From Myxococcales bacterium (GTDB lineage: Bacteria > Myxococcota > Bradymonadia > UBA7976 > UBA1532): a DNA stretch of 64,000 nucleotides. This document shows, one piece after another, positions 55,020 through 63,152 of the stretch (the stretch's first letter is position 1; each line of letters starts with the position of its first letter). The notes below the pieces were generated by a model. It was not told the DNA's origin. It ran no database searches and saw nothing but the letters and a program-made list of their open reading frames with translations. The position numbers were made by a program, and so were the translations under genes. The stretch spans positions 1 through 64,000 of the forward strand of contig JACKDM010000015.1 in NCBI GenBank assembly GCA_020633515.1, in the 5' to 3' direction.

Positions 55020-55967
55020 ATGCGTCGCCTCGTCCGCTGGTGGTGGCTCGTCAACCTCGGCCTCCTCGTGGCACTCGCCGCGCTCGCCGCCGCCGCGATC
55101 AACCACCGCCTCGCCGCCGAGATCGCCGCGCTCCCCACCCACCCCCGGCTCGCCGACCCCGTCGTCACCCTCGCCCCCGACCGCGACGCCCCCGAGCAAT
55201 GGGCCGACGCCATCACCGCCCGCAACCTCTTCAACGCCCACCCGCCGCCGCCCCCCGCCCCCGAAGACCTCGTCGAAGCCGAGCCCGAGCCCGAACCCAT
55301 CGCGACCCTGCCCGGCCCCGCCGACCCCTGCGAACGCGCCGCCGGCGACCTCAAGCTCCTCGCCACCATGGTCGCCGATCCCGCCGAGGCGTCGTTCGCC
55401 GTGCTCGCCGAGGGCCGCCGCGAAGGCAACCAGCGCCTCGTGCGCCCCGGCTCCCGCGTCGACGACGGCGGCGTCGTCGCCGCCATCTACCGCCGCCGCG
55501 CCGTCATCTGGCGCTCGCCCGACTTCGGCTGCCTCGAGCTCGGCGAAGACCCGCCCCGCGCCCGCAGCCGCGCCCGCCCCACCAACCGCGCCCGCCCCAC
55601 CAGCCGCCGCGGCGCGTTCGACATGAGCAAGGTCCAGAAGATCGGCGAGAACCGCTACGCCATCGACAAGGCCGCGCTCGACGAAGCCATGAACGACTTC
55701 GCCGCGCTCGGCCGGCAGATCCGGGTCCGCCCCCACACCCAGGACGGCCGGATGATCGGCTTCCGCGTGCTCCGGGTGCAGAACGAGACCCTCTTCGACG
55801 CCATCGGCATCAAGGGCGGCGACATCCTGCAAGCGGTCAACGGCAACGAGGTCGACAGCCCGACCAAGGCGCTCGAGCTCTTCGAAAAGCTCCAGAGCAG
55901 CCGCAACCTCACGCTTCGGCTCGAACGGCGGGGCAAGCCGGTCGAGATCGAGTACGCGATCAAGTAG
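55020..55967 (+). CDS. gspC: GspC-like type II secretion protein with PDZ domain
   Basis: A 315-residue inner-membrane protein: one N-terminal membrane helix (LVNLGLLVALAALAAAAI), a Pro/Glu linker, a homology-region-like beta domain (about 110-185: DLKLLATMVADPAEASFAVL, IYRRRAVIWR) and a C-terminal PDZ domain (GFRVLRVQNETLFDAIGIKGGDILQAVNG). This is the GspC layout; GspC links the secretin GspD to the inner-membrane platform. No gspD-M gene is adjacent. It is 14 bp before the copper-monooxygenase gene, which could mark a dedicated secreted substrate (inference). Confidence 0.8.
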   Translation: MRRLVRWWWLVNLGLLVALAALAAAAINHRLAAEIAALPTHPRLADPVVTLAPDRDAPEQWADAITARNLFNAHPPPPPAPEDLVEAEPEPEPIATLPGPADPCERAAGDLKLLATMVADPAEASFAVLAEGRREGNQRLVRPGSRVDDGGVVAAIYRRRAVIWRSPDFGCLELGEDPPRARSRARPTNRARPTSRRGAFDMSKVQKIGENRYAIDKAALDEAMNDFAALGRQIRVRPHTQDGRMIGFRVLRVQNETLFDAIGIKGGDILQAVNGNEVDSPTKALELFEKLQSSRNLTLRLERRGKPVEIEYAIK

Positions 55968-55981
55968 GGGAGGGGAGCGCG

Positions 55982-57808
55982 ATGCGGAGCCTGCTGCCAT
56001 TACTGCTCGTCGCGCTCGTCGGCTGCGACGACATCCTCCCCCAGCCCCAGCGCGAGCGCGACGGCGGCCCCGACTCCCCCGAGTGTCACGGCGCCGGGTC
56101 TGGCAGCGGCGACAGGTGTCCGAGCCCGCCCGACCCCGACGCCTGCCGCCCCCCGGAGGAGGCGTGGCAAGGCGGCGTCGGCCAGCACTTCCTCGCCTGG
56201 TGCGGCGCCTGCCACGGCGAGACCCCCCGCTACGGCGCGCCCTTCCCCCTCAACCATCCGCTCTTCTTCACCGAGAACCCCGCCACCACCCCCGCGCGCG
56301 TCGCCGATCTGATCCGCCGCGGCGCCATGCCCCCGCCCGGGCAGCCCCAGCCCGACGCGACCGCCCGCGAAGCCATGCTGCGCTGGCTCACCTGCGGCGC
56401 CGACGACGCCCCGCCCCCCGGCGCCAACCCCGGCGGCTTCGACGTCGACCGCCCCATCCTGCAAGCGCCCGCCGATCCACCCGCAGGCACCGACTTCTTC
56501 GACCTCCGCGCCGATGACTTCGAGATGGGACCCGGGATCCTCGACCTCTACCAGTGCTTCACCTTCACCGCACCGATCGACCGCCCCCGCACCATCCGCC
56601 GCATCGAGGCCCGCATCGACGACGCCCGCGTCGTGCATCACATCGTGCTCCTCCCCGGCGACGGCACCGGCACCGACGACGTGCACGGCGACTGCGGCGA
56701 AGAGAACCCGCTCTCCCTCATCTACGGCTGGGCCCCCGGCCAGGGCGCGCTGCACTTCGACGACGGCGGCCTCCACCTCGCCCCCGGCCAGCGCCTCACC
56801 CTCCAGATCCACTACAACAACAGCGCCCGCCACGAAGACGTGCGCGACGCCAGCGGCGTCCGCATCTACCACGCCCCCGTCGAGCCCGGCGCCCCGGTCA
56901 TCGACATGCTCACCTTCGGCCCCACCTGGTTCACCATCCCCGCCCGCGGCGCCGCCGAGATCACCGGCTACTGCCAGATCCCACAAGACACCACCCTCAT
57001 CGCCAGCTTCCCCCACATGCACGGCCTCGGCGTCGGCTTCGAACAGACCGTGCGCCGCGCCGATGGCACCGAAGAAGGCATCATCCGCATCGACGGCTAT
57101 GACTTCGACAGCCAGTACATCTATGACACCCCCGTCGAGCTGCGCGCCGGCGACACCGTCATCACCCGCTGCCGCTACCGCAACCCGCGCGAGACCCTGG
57201 CCCACGCCGGCACCCGCTCCGAAGACGAGATGTGCTTCAACTTCGGCTACATCACCCCGCCGCTCCCCGCCCGCTACTGCAACCGCAACACCCTCCGCCC
57301 GCCCGCCGTCTACACCCCCGGCGCCTGCGCGCCCCGCACCGCCCGGCCCGTCGAGCACGTCGGCGGCCGCTTCGTGATCGGCGCCCCGCCCCTCCTCATC
57401 GGCGGACCCGTGCCCCGCGGCCGCTACCGCCTCGACCGCCACACCGTCGTGCTCCCGAGCATCGACCTCGGCATCGGCTACATCGACCCCGAACAGAGCC
57501 AGACCTCGGCCGCCGGCCAGATCTGGATCGACGGCGACCGCCTCGTCGTCGACCTGCTCGTCAACGTGCATCTGACCCACGGCTACGGCGCGATCGAAGA
57601 GGACGTCCCCGTCTCGGTCGAAGGCATCATCCGCGCGCTCGACCCGCTCACCGGCGCGATCGCGCTCGACCTCGTCTGCGGCGCGCACGGCGCCGCCGAG
57701 CTCGCCTACGAGACCACGCCCGACGGCCGCCTCCGCCTCGCCATCGAGCCCACCGGGCTCGGGCTGCCGGTCACCTTCGTGCTCGAGCTCTCGCCCGCCG
57801 GCCCGTGA
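55982..57808 (+). CDS. Lipoprotein with CxxCH haem motif and copper monooxygenase (PHM/DBM-like) domains
   Basis: A 608-residue lipoprotein (lipobox LVGC). Residues about 55-150 contain WCGACHGE, a c-type haem site near 74, with a PPPGQ Met-region that could be the second ligand. The rest has the two beta domains of copper type II ascorbate-dependent monooxygenases. Site H: VVHHIVLL near 218 and IHYNN near 275. Site M: PHMHGLG (H-x-H) near 343 and the Met in DEMCFNF near 416. Peptidylglycine and dopamine monooxygenases use this set. It should hydroxylate C-H bonds of a surface substrate; the haem part may deliver electrons. GGGGAGGGGAG precedes ATG. Confidence 0.85.
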   Translation: MRSLLPLLLVALVGCDDILPQPQRERDGGPDSPECHGAGSGSGDRCPSPPDPDACRPPEEAWQGGVGQHFLAWCGACHGETPRYGAPFPLNHPLFFTENPATTPARVADLIRRGAMPPPGQPQPDATAREAMLRWLTCGADDAPPPGANPGGFDVDRPILQAPADPPAGTDFFDLRADDFEMGPGILDLYQCFTFTAPIDRPRTIRRIEARIDDARVVHHIVLLPGDGTGTDDVHGDCGEENPLSLIYGWAPGQGALHFDDGGLHLAPGQRLTLQIHYNNSARHEDVRDASGVRIYHAPVEPGAPVIDMLTFGPTWFTIPARGAAEITGYCQIPQDTTLIASFPHMHGLGVGFEQTVRRADGTEEGIIRIDGYDFDSQYIYDTPVELRAGDTVITRCRYRNPRETLAHAGTRSEDEMCFNFGYITPPLPARYCNRNTLRPPAVYTPGACAPRTARPVEHVGGRFVIGAPPLLIGGPVPRGRYRLDRHTVVLPSIDLGIGYIDPEQSQTSAAGQIWIDGDRLVVDLLVNVHLTHGYGAIEEDVPVSVEGIIRALDPLTGAIALDLVCGAHGAAELAYETTPDGRLRLAIEPTGLGLPVTFVLELSPAGP

Positions 57809-57819
57809 GAGGTGGCAGC

Positions 57820-57864
57820 GATGGCATCGATGGGACCGATGCCACCGATGCCACCGATGCCATC
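57820..57864. repeat. Five tandem 9-bp units of the GATGSCATC type
   Basis: Units are GATGGCATC, GATGGGACC, GATGCCACC, GATGCCACC and GATGCCATC, head to tail without spacers. They fill most of the 61-bp gap between convergent genes, ending 6 bp before the stop codon of the aldo/keto reductase gene. Confidence 0.88.
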
Positions 57865-57869
57865 CGAGC

Positions 57870-58895
57870 TCACCAGCGCCCGTCGACCCGCTTCATGAAA
57901 TCGTAGGGATAGCCGATCTCGAACGCGCTCGCCTCGTCGAGCGACCGCATGATGCTATCGGGCAGGATGTGATCGAGCGCCTCGAGGTTGTCCTCGAGCT
58001 GCTCGACCGTGCGCACCCCGATGATCACCGAGGTCACCGCCGGCTGCTGCACCAGCCACCCGAGCGCCACCTGCGCCGGGCTCGCGCCGATCTCCTTCGC
58101 CGCCGCCCGGATCGCGTCCACGATCCGCCAGTTGCGCTCGCTGTCGAACGACTCCAGCCGCGACTTCCACTTGTCCATCCGCGACCCCTCGGGCGCCGCC
58201 TCACCCTTGCGGTACTTGCCCGACAGCAGCCCGCCCGCCAGCGGCGACCACGGCAACAGCCCCATCCCGCTCTCGCGCAGATAGGGGATGTGCTCCCGCT
58301 CCAGGCTCCGCTCGGCGAGGCTGTACTGCGCCTGCAACGTCGCGAACCCGTCGAAGCCCCGCTCCTTCGCGATCCAGTCCGACTGCACCAGCCGATAGGC
58401 GGCGTAGTTGCTGCACCCGTAGTAGAGCACCTTGCCCTGCGTCACCAGATCGTCGAGCGCCCGCAGCACCTCGGCCTCGGGCGTCGCGATGTCCTGCATG
58501 TGGATCTGGTACAGGTCGATGTAGTCGGTCCCGAGTCGCTTGAGGCTCGCCTCGCACGCCTCGACGATCCGCCGCCGGCTCGCGCCCGTCCCGAGCGGCC
58601 CGTCGAACATGCGGAAGCGGCACTTGGTCGCGAGCACCACCTCGCGCCGCTTCTTGCGCTCGGCGAACCACCGCCCGATCACCCGCTCCGAGAGCCCGTC
58701 GTTGCCATACACATCGGCGGTGTCGAAGAAGTTGATCCCCGCGTCGAGCGCGCGATCCATCAGCCCGAGCGCGCTCTCGGCGTCGGTCGCGACGCCGTGC
58801 ATGAACGACTTCTCATCCGGCTCGCCGAAGGTCATCGCGCCGAGGCACAGCGGCGAGACCTTGACCCCCGAGCGGCCCATCGTGCGGTATTCCAT
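57870..58895 (-). CDS. Aldo/keto reductase
   Basis: A 341-residue (beta/alpha)8 oxidoreductase. The catalytic tetrad is visible: Asp and Tyr in NFFDTADVYG (near 53 and 58), Lys in VLATKCR (near 87) and His in LYQIHMQD (near 125). A C-terminal NADPH-binding region includes SVIIGVRTVEQLEDNLEAL. It resembles the YajO/Tas-like general reductases that act on aldehydes or ketones in the cytoplasm. ATG 58895 follows GGAG and starts the conserved MEYRTMGRSGVKVS. It is convergent with the copper-monooxygenase gene. Confidence 0.9.
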   Translation of the reverse strand: MEYRTMGRSGVKVSPLCLGAMTFGEPDEKSFMHGVATDAESALGLMDRALDAGINFFDTADVYGNDGLSERVIGRWFAERKKRREVVLATKCRFRMFDGPLGTGASRRRIVEACEASLKRLGTDYIDLYQIHMQDIATPEAEVLRALDDLVTQGKVLYYGCSNYAAYRLVQSDWIAKERGFDGFATLQAQYSLAERSLEREHIPYLRESGMGLLPWSPLAGGLLSGKYRKGEAAPEGSRMDKWKSRLESFDSERNWRIVDAIRAAAKEIGASPAQVALGWLVQQPAVTSVIIGVRTVEQLEDNLEALDHILPDSIMRSLDEASAFEIGYPYDFMKRVDGRW

Positions 58896-58954
58896 GACAT
58901 CTCCGTCCGTCGTGATGCGAGGAGATGCCCCGCCGCGCGTCGGGGTCGCGGCGC

Positions 58955-60961
58955 TCACGGCGCCGTCGTCACCGTCACCGAATAGTCGCCGATCGCCTGA
59001 CCGGGGAAGAACGTCGAGGCCACGATCACCCGCGCCTCCCGCGGCCCGATCACCACCGCCGGGATCTGGCTCGCCGCGATGCCGCCGAAGTCATCGTCGC
59101 CCGCCACGCAGCTCGCCGTGTCTTCGATCTGCCACCCCGGCGCGTAGCGGAAGACATGCACATAGCCATCGCCGCCCTCCCAGGTCACGTCGACCCGCAC
59201 CGTGCGCGCCACCGCCGCCGGGTTGACCACGATCGCAGAGGCATAGAAGTGAGCCTCGTCGCTGTCGGCGGCGCACGCCTCGCTCAGCCGCTCCCACGTC
59301 GGCAGCGCGTCGGTGATCGAGCCCACGAAGCCGATCGCGCCCCCCGGCGCCGCGAGCGGCGCGACCCCGCCGAAGGTGAACACCTCGATGGCATAGTCAC
59401 CGAGCGCCACCCCCGCGTCGAAGGTCGTCGCGACCACCGTCAGGATCTCCCCCGGCCCGATCAGCACCGGCTCGATCACGCTGTTGACGAAGCCCGCCGG
59501 CGGCCGGTTCGCCGCGAGGCAGCCCGCCGGCGCGGCCGGATTCAGCCCGTCGCCGAAGACATAGAGCACCCCGCGCTGATCCCAGTCCGACTGCAACGCG
59601 AGCCCCTGCCAGCTCCCGGTGTCGTTGCGGATCCGAAACAGCTCGTAGCGCTGCCCGCCCGCCGCGTTCGCCGCGCAGTCGAGCCCCGGCCGGGTCCAGG
59701 TGCGATCCTCCGCGCCGAGGCTCCCCCGCAGCGTGATCTGCCCCCCGCGATCGGCGATCGGCACCGGCTCGACCACCGGCGGCAGGCACGCCGGGTCCCG
59801 CGCGCAGTCGGGATCGGCGCAGTCGGCGAGCCCGTCGCCGTCCTCGTCGCCCGCCACCCCGCACTGCTCGGGCGGCGCTCGACACGCCGGGTGGCCGGCG
59901 CAGTCGGGGTCGTTGCAGTCGAAGCGCCCGTCACGATCCTCGTCGCCCGGCGTCGCGCAGTCCTCGGGCGGCGGCGCCTGACAGCTCGGGTGGTCGGCGC
60001 AGTCGGCGTCGTTGCAGTCGAAGCGCCCGTCACCGTCCTCGTCGCCCGGCTGATCGCAGACCTCGGCGGGCGGCGGCGGGCAGCTCGGGTGGCCCACACA
60101 GTCCTCGTCGTTGCAGTTGAACCGCCCGTCGCCATCCTCGTCGGCCGGCTCGTCGCAGAGCTCGACCGGCGGCGGCACGCAGTCGACGAAGCCCTCGCAG
60201 TCGGGATCATCACAGTCGGCCGCGCCGTCCTCGTCCTCGTCGCCCGGCACGTCGCAGACCTCGACGAGCGGCGCCCGGCACGCCGGCTCGTCCTCGCAGT
60301 CGAGGTCGTCGCAGTCGCTCTGCCCGTCGCCGTCCTCGTCACCCGGCGTCGCGCAGTCCTCCCGCGGCCCCGCGCACGCCGGATCGGCCGCGCAGTCCGC
60401 GTCGCGGCAGTCCGCCGGCCCGTCGCCGTCGTCGTCGACGCCGTCGGCGCAATCCAGCTCCTCTCCGGGGCAGTCGGCGCCCTCGTCGCTCGGGCCGTCG
60501 CAGTCGTCGTCGTCGCCGTTGCACACCTCGACCCCCGGCTCGCCCGCGACCGCGCCGCAGACCACGCCCCGCCCGTTCTCGGCGCAGACGTTCTCCCCGG
60601 CCGCCATGCACGCCCCCCGCCCCGCCGCGCACGCCTGCCCGACGCCGGCGAAGTCCTCGTCGCTCATGCCATCGCAGTCATCGTCGAGCCCGTTGCACAG
60701 CTCGGTCACCCCGCCGCACGGTCCGAAGCTCTCCCCGATGCAGATCTGCAAGCCCGTGCAGCCCGGCACCACCTCGCACTCCCGCCGATCGCCCGGCCCG
60801 CACTCCGGCGCCTTGCCACCCATGTCCTCGCCGCCGGGCATGCCCATCTCACCGAACGCGAAGTCGGGCCCCGCGTCGCCGTCGTCGGGCGTCGCCGTCG
60901 CGCACCCCACGACCAGCGCCGCGCCGAGCGCCCACCCCATCATCGACCGCAGACCGCTCAT
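58955..60961 (-). CDS. Lipoprotein with MopE-like and Asp-rich calcium-binding-type repeats
   Basis: A 668-residue lipoprotein (lipobox VVGC, Met-Gly tether). Residues about 75-145 have the MopE metal-binding motifs, CNGLDDDCDGMSDE and CNGDDDDCDGPSDE. Then about nine repeats of near 24 residues, each PGDEDGDGRFDC type followed by a D-x-D-C pair, resemble thrombospondin type 3 or EF-hand-like calcium loops. The C-terminal half has two similar beta domains (YELFRIRNDTGSW, and VVVNPAAVART; each ending GDYAIEV or GDYSVTV), PPC-like. It probably forms a Ca-stiffened surface rod. The start may be 60961 or 60964. Confidence 0.82.
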   Translation of the reverse strand: MSGLRSMMGWALGAALVVGCATATPDDGDAGPDFAFGEMGMPGGEDMGGKAPECGPGDRRECEVVPGCTGLQICIGESFGPCGGVTELCNGLDDDCDGMSDEDFAGVGQACAAGRGACMAAGENVCAENGRGVVCGAVAGEPGVEVCNGDDDDCDGPSDEGADCPGEELDCADGVDDDGDGPADCRDADCAADPACAGPREDCATPGDEDGDGQSDCDDLDCEDEPACRAPLVEVCDVPGDEDEDGAADCDDPDCEGFVDCVPPPVELCDEPADEDGDGRFNCNDEDCVGHPSCPPPPAEVCDQPGDEDGDGRFDCNDADCADHPSCQAPPPEDCATPGDEDRDGRFDCNDPDCAGHPACRAPPEQCGVAGDEDGDGLADCADPDCARDPACLPPVVEPVPIADRGGQITLRGSLGAEDRTWTRPGLDCAANAAGGQRYELFRIRNDTGSWQGLALQSDWDQRGVLYVFGDGLNPAAPAGCLAANRPPAGFVNSVIEPVLIGPGEILTVVATTFDAGVALGDYAIEVFTFGGVAPLAAPGGAIGFVGSITDALPTWERLSEACAADSDEAHFYASAIVVNPAAVARTVRVDVTWEGGDGYVHVFRYAPGWQIEDTASCVAGDDDFGGIAASQIPAVVIGPREARVIVASTFFPGQAIGDYSVTVTTAP

Positions 60962-61053
60962 CATCGCCCTCCGCACAGCCTCGTCCCGCACAGCCATCGT
61001 CTCCACGCCACGCCCGGACACGCCCGGCGCGCTCGCTTCGAAGCCACCCGCCC

Positions 61054-61941
61054 TCACGGCAGGCACCCGTCACACCCCGCGAACGGATCGACGCCGCCGA
61101 TCGGATCCTGCCACGCCGCCATCGCGAAGACGGTGCCATCGAGCGAGCGCCCCGCCGGTCGCACCGTCTCGCCCTCACCCCCGCCGCACAGCGCCCCCGC
61201 CGGCCGCAGCGCGCCCTCGAGATCGAGCTCGATCACCAGATCGCCCCCGAGCCGGTTCGCCTCCGCCGGCGAGGCCAGCACCAGGGGCCCGGTCCGAAAT
61301 CCGCCGTCGCCATCGACCCGCACCCCGACCACCTCGGTCTGCTCGACCTCGATCGGCGACCGATCCCGCGCCCGCAGCGCGGTGAACAGCATCGCCAGCT
61401 CGCCGCCACCCGCGTCGCTGATCTCGACCCGGAAGAAGACCGGCGACCCCGGCGCGAAGCCGAGCGCGAGCCCCATCAGCCACGTCCCGCGCGCGTCGAA
61501 GCGCCCCGCGCACGCCTCGGGATCGACGCCCGCGTCGAGCGGCGGCAGCACCACCACCCCCCGATCGGGCACCGGCGGCTCGACGCCCTCGTCCACGACC
61601 CGCACGATCGGCCCGTCCGGCGTCTCCGGCCCGAGATCGGGCGGCGGCGGCTCGAGCACCGCCACGTCGTCCTCGATCGCCGCGTCGAGCCCGCGCGGCG
61701 GCCGATCGACGCACAGCCCGCCCTCGCACCGCTCCGCGCGCAGGCAGTCCCCGTCCCCGCTGCACGTCGCCCGGCAGGCGTAGGCCGCGCCCCCGCTCAC
61801 CGCCACGCACCGGAAGCCCTCGCTGCACGCCTCGTCCGCCTCGCGGCAGTCACCACCACCGCCGCCGCCAGCGGGCGTGCAGCCGACGAACAGCCACGAG
61901 CACAGCAGCAGCCGCCCGATCCGGGCGCCCCAAGACCTCAT
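61054..61941 (-). CDS. Lipoprotein with Cys-rich start
   Basis: A 295-residue lipoprotein (lipobox FVGC, then Gly run). A short Cys-rich domain (CREADEACSEGFRC and CSGDGDCLRAERCEGGLC) like those of dickkopf or knottin-type inserts is followed by a Pro/Asp linker and a beta-rich domain (about 150-295: GTWLMGLALGFAPGSPVFFRV, GGELAMLFTALRARD). No catalytic motif is seen. It is 92 bp upstream of the calcium-repeat lipoprotein gene in the same direction, probably one operon. GGAGGGA precedes ATG 61941. Confidence 0.76.
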   Translation of the reverse strand: MRSWGARIGRLLLCSWLFVGCTPAGGGGGGDCREADEACSEGFRCVAVSGGAAYACRATCSGDGDCLRAERCEGGLCVDRPPRGLDAAIEDDVAVLEPPPPDLGPETPDGPIVRVVDEGVEPPVPDRGVVVLPPLDAGVDPEACAGRFDARGTWLMGLALGFAPGSPVFFRVEISDAGGGELAMLFTALRARDRSPIEVEQTEVVGVRVDGDGGFRTGPLVLASPAEANRLGGDLVIELDLEGALRPAGALCGGGEGETVRPAGRSLDGTVFAMAAWQDPIGGVDPFAGCDGCLP

Positions 61942-62268
61942 CGCTCCCTCCGCGGACGCGAACGCGCACCGATAGCCCATCCGCGGCCGTCGAGTAAAGC
62001 CGCCGCGTCAGGAGTACCACCTTCGGGTATCGCCCCGGCGCCCGCCCGTCACCGCTTCGAAACGTGCACCGCGGGTGTATCCGCGCCGCCCCGACCGGCA
62101 TCTGCGACCGGCCGGACGCCGTCTGCGGCCGGCATGATCATGGCAATCGCGTGACGCTCGTACAGCAGACGTGAAGCGCTTGCAAAAACCGACCGGCGGG
62201 GCGCACTCTCTACGCACTCCGTCAGGAACTCAACTGCGCGTGACGCGCGCACGGTGAGAGACGCGCAC
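61942..62268. other. 327-bp intergenic region between divergent genes
   Basis: It must hold promoters for the minus-strand lipoprotein pair and the plus-strand glucodextranase-module gene. TTGCAA at 62180 could be a -35, but no -10 is well spaced. A GC-rich inverted repeat (CCGGCCG / CGGCCGG type) lies near 62,108-62,132. No reading frame is convincing. Confidence 0.5.
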
Positions 62269-63129
62269 ATGAAGACGACCCGGATCCTGCCGGCTCCCCT
62301 CGCCGGGAGCTTCGCCGCCGCCCTGCTCGTCGCCTGTGGCGGCGCCCAGACCAAGACCGACGCCCCCGGCGCCGTCTCGCTCGCCGATCCCGCCGGCGAC
62401 GACAACGGCCCCGGCACCTACAGCTACCCCACCGACCAGGTCTACAAGCCCGGCTCCTTCGACATCCGCGCCTTCGAGGTCATCCCCCAGGGCGACACCG
62501 TCGAGCTCCGGGTCACCGTCAACGGCCGCATCGACGACCCCTGGGAGAGCCGCAACTGGGGCGGCAACGGCTTCTCGCTCCAGATGGCCTTCATCCACAT
62601 CGACACGACCCCCGGCGAGGGCGCCACCCACGCGCTCCCCGGCGTCAACGTGCGCTTCGCCGACGACGAGGCGTGGGACAAGGTCGTCATCATCAGCCCG
62701 CAGGGCGCGACCCGCGTCAACAGCGAGGTCGAGGCCAAGGCCGCCGCCGACAAGGGCCGCGTCGTCGTGCCCAAGGTCACCCGCGCCAGCGGCAAGACCC
62801 TCATCGCCATCGTCGACACCGCCGACCTCGGCGGCCCCCCGCAGCCCGGCTGGGGCTGGCAGGTGCTCATGCAGTCGAACGAAGGCTTCCCCGCCAAGAC
62901 CGACCTCCTCACCCGCAAGGTCAACGAGTACGAGGGCCAGCACCGCTTCGGCGGCGGCACCGACTTCGACAACGACCCGCACGTCATCGACATGCTCGCC
63001 GGCAAGGCGACGGGCGCGCAGGACGAAGCCGCCGCGCAGCACGAGGCCCTCGGCAAGTACAACAAGGACGCGCAGGAGCCCACCCCGGCCGATCTGGCCG
63101 TGGTGCCGATGATCTACCCCGGCCGCTGA
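62269..63129 (+). CDS. Lipoprotein with glucodextranase-type C-terminal binding module
   Basis: A 286-residue lipoprotein (lipobox LLVAC). The body matches the DOMON-like module found at the end of glucodextranase: ADPAGDDNGPGTYSYPTD, QVYKPGSFDIRAFEV and then a beta-sandwich with GFSLQMAFIHIDTTPGEGAT. Such modules bind sugars at the cell surface. No catalytic glycosidase domain is present. ATG 62269 is preferred over an upstream GTG because the signal peptide MKTTRILPAPLAGSFAA begins there. The next gene starts 23 bp later, so the products probably act together. Confidence 0.85.
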   Translation: MKTTRILPAPLAGSFAAALLVACGGAQTKTDAPGAVSLADPAGDDNGPGTYSYPTDQVYKPGSFDIRAFEVIPQGDTVELRVTVNGRIDDPWESRNWGGNGFSLQMAFIHIDTTPGEGATHALPGVNVRFADDEAWDKVVIISPQGATRVNSEVEAKAAADKGRVVVPKVTRASGKTLIAIVDTADLGGPPQPGWGWQVLMQSNEGFPAKTDLLTRKVNEYEGQHRFGGGTDFDNDPHVIDMLAGKATGAQDEAAAQHEALGKYNKDAQEPTPADLAVVPMIYPGR

Positions 63130-63152
63130 ACCGGACACGACGAGGCCTGGCC

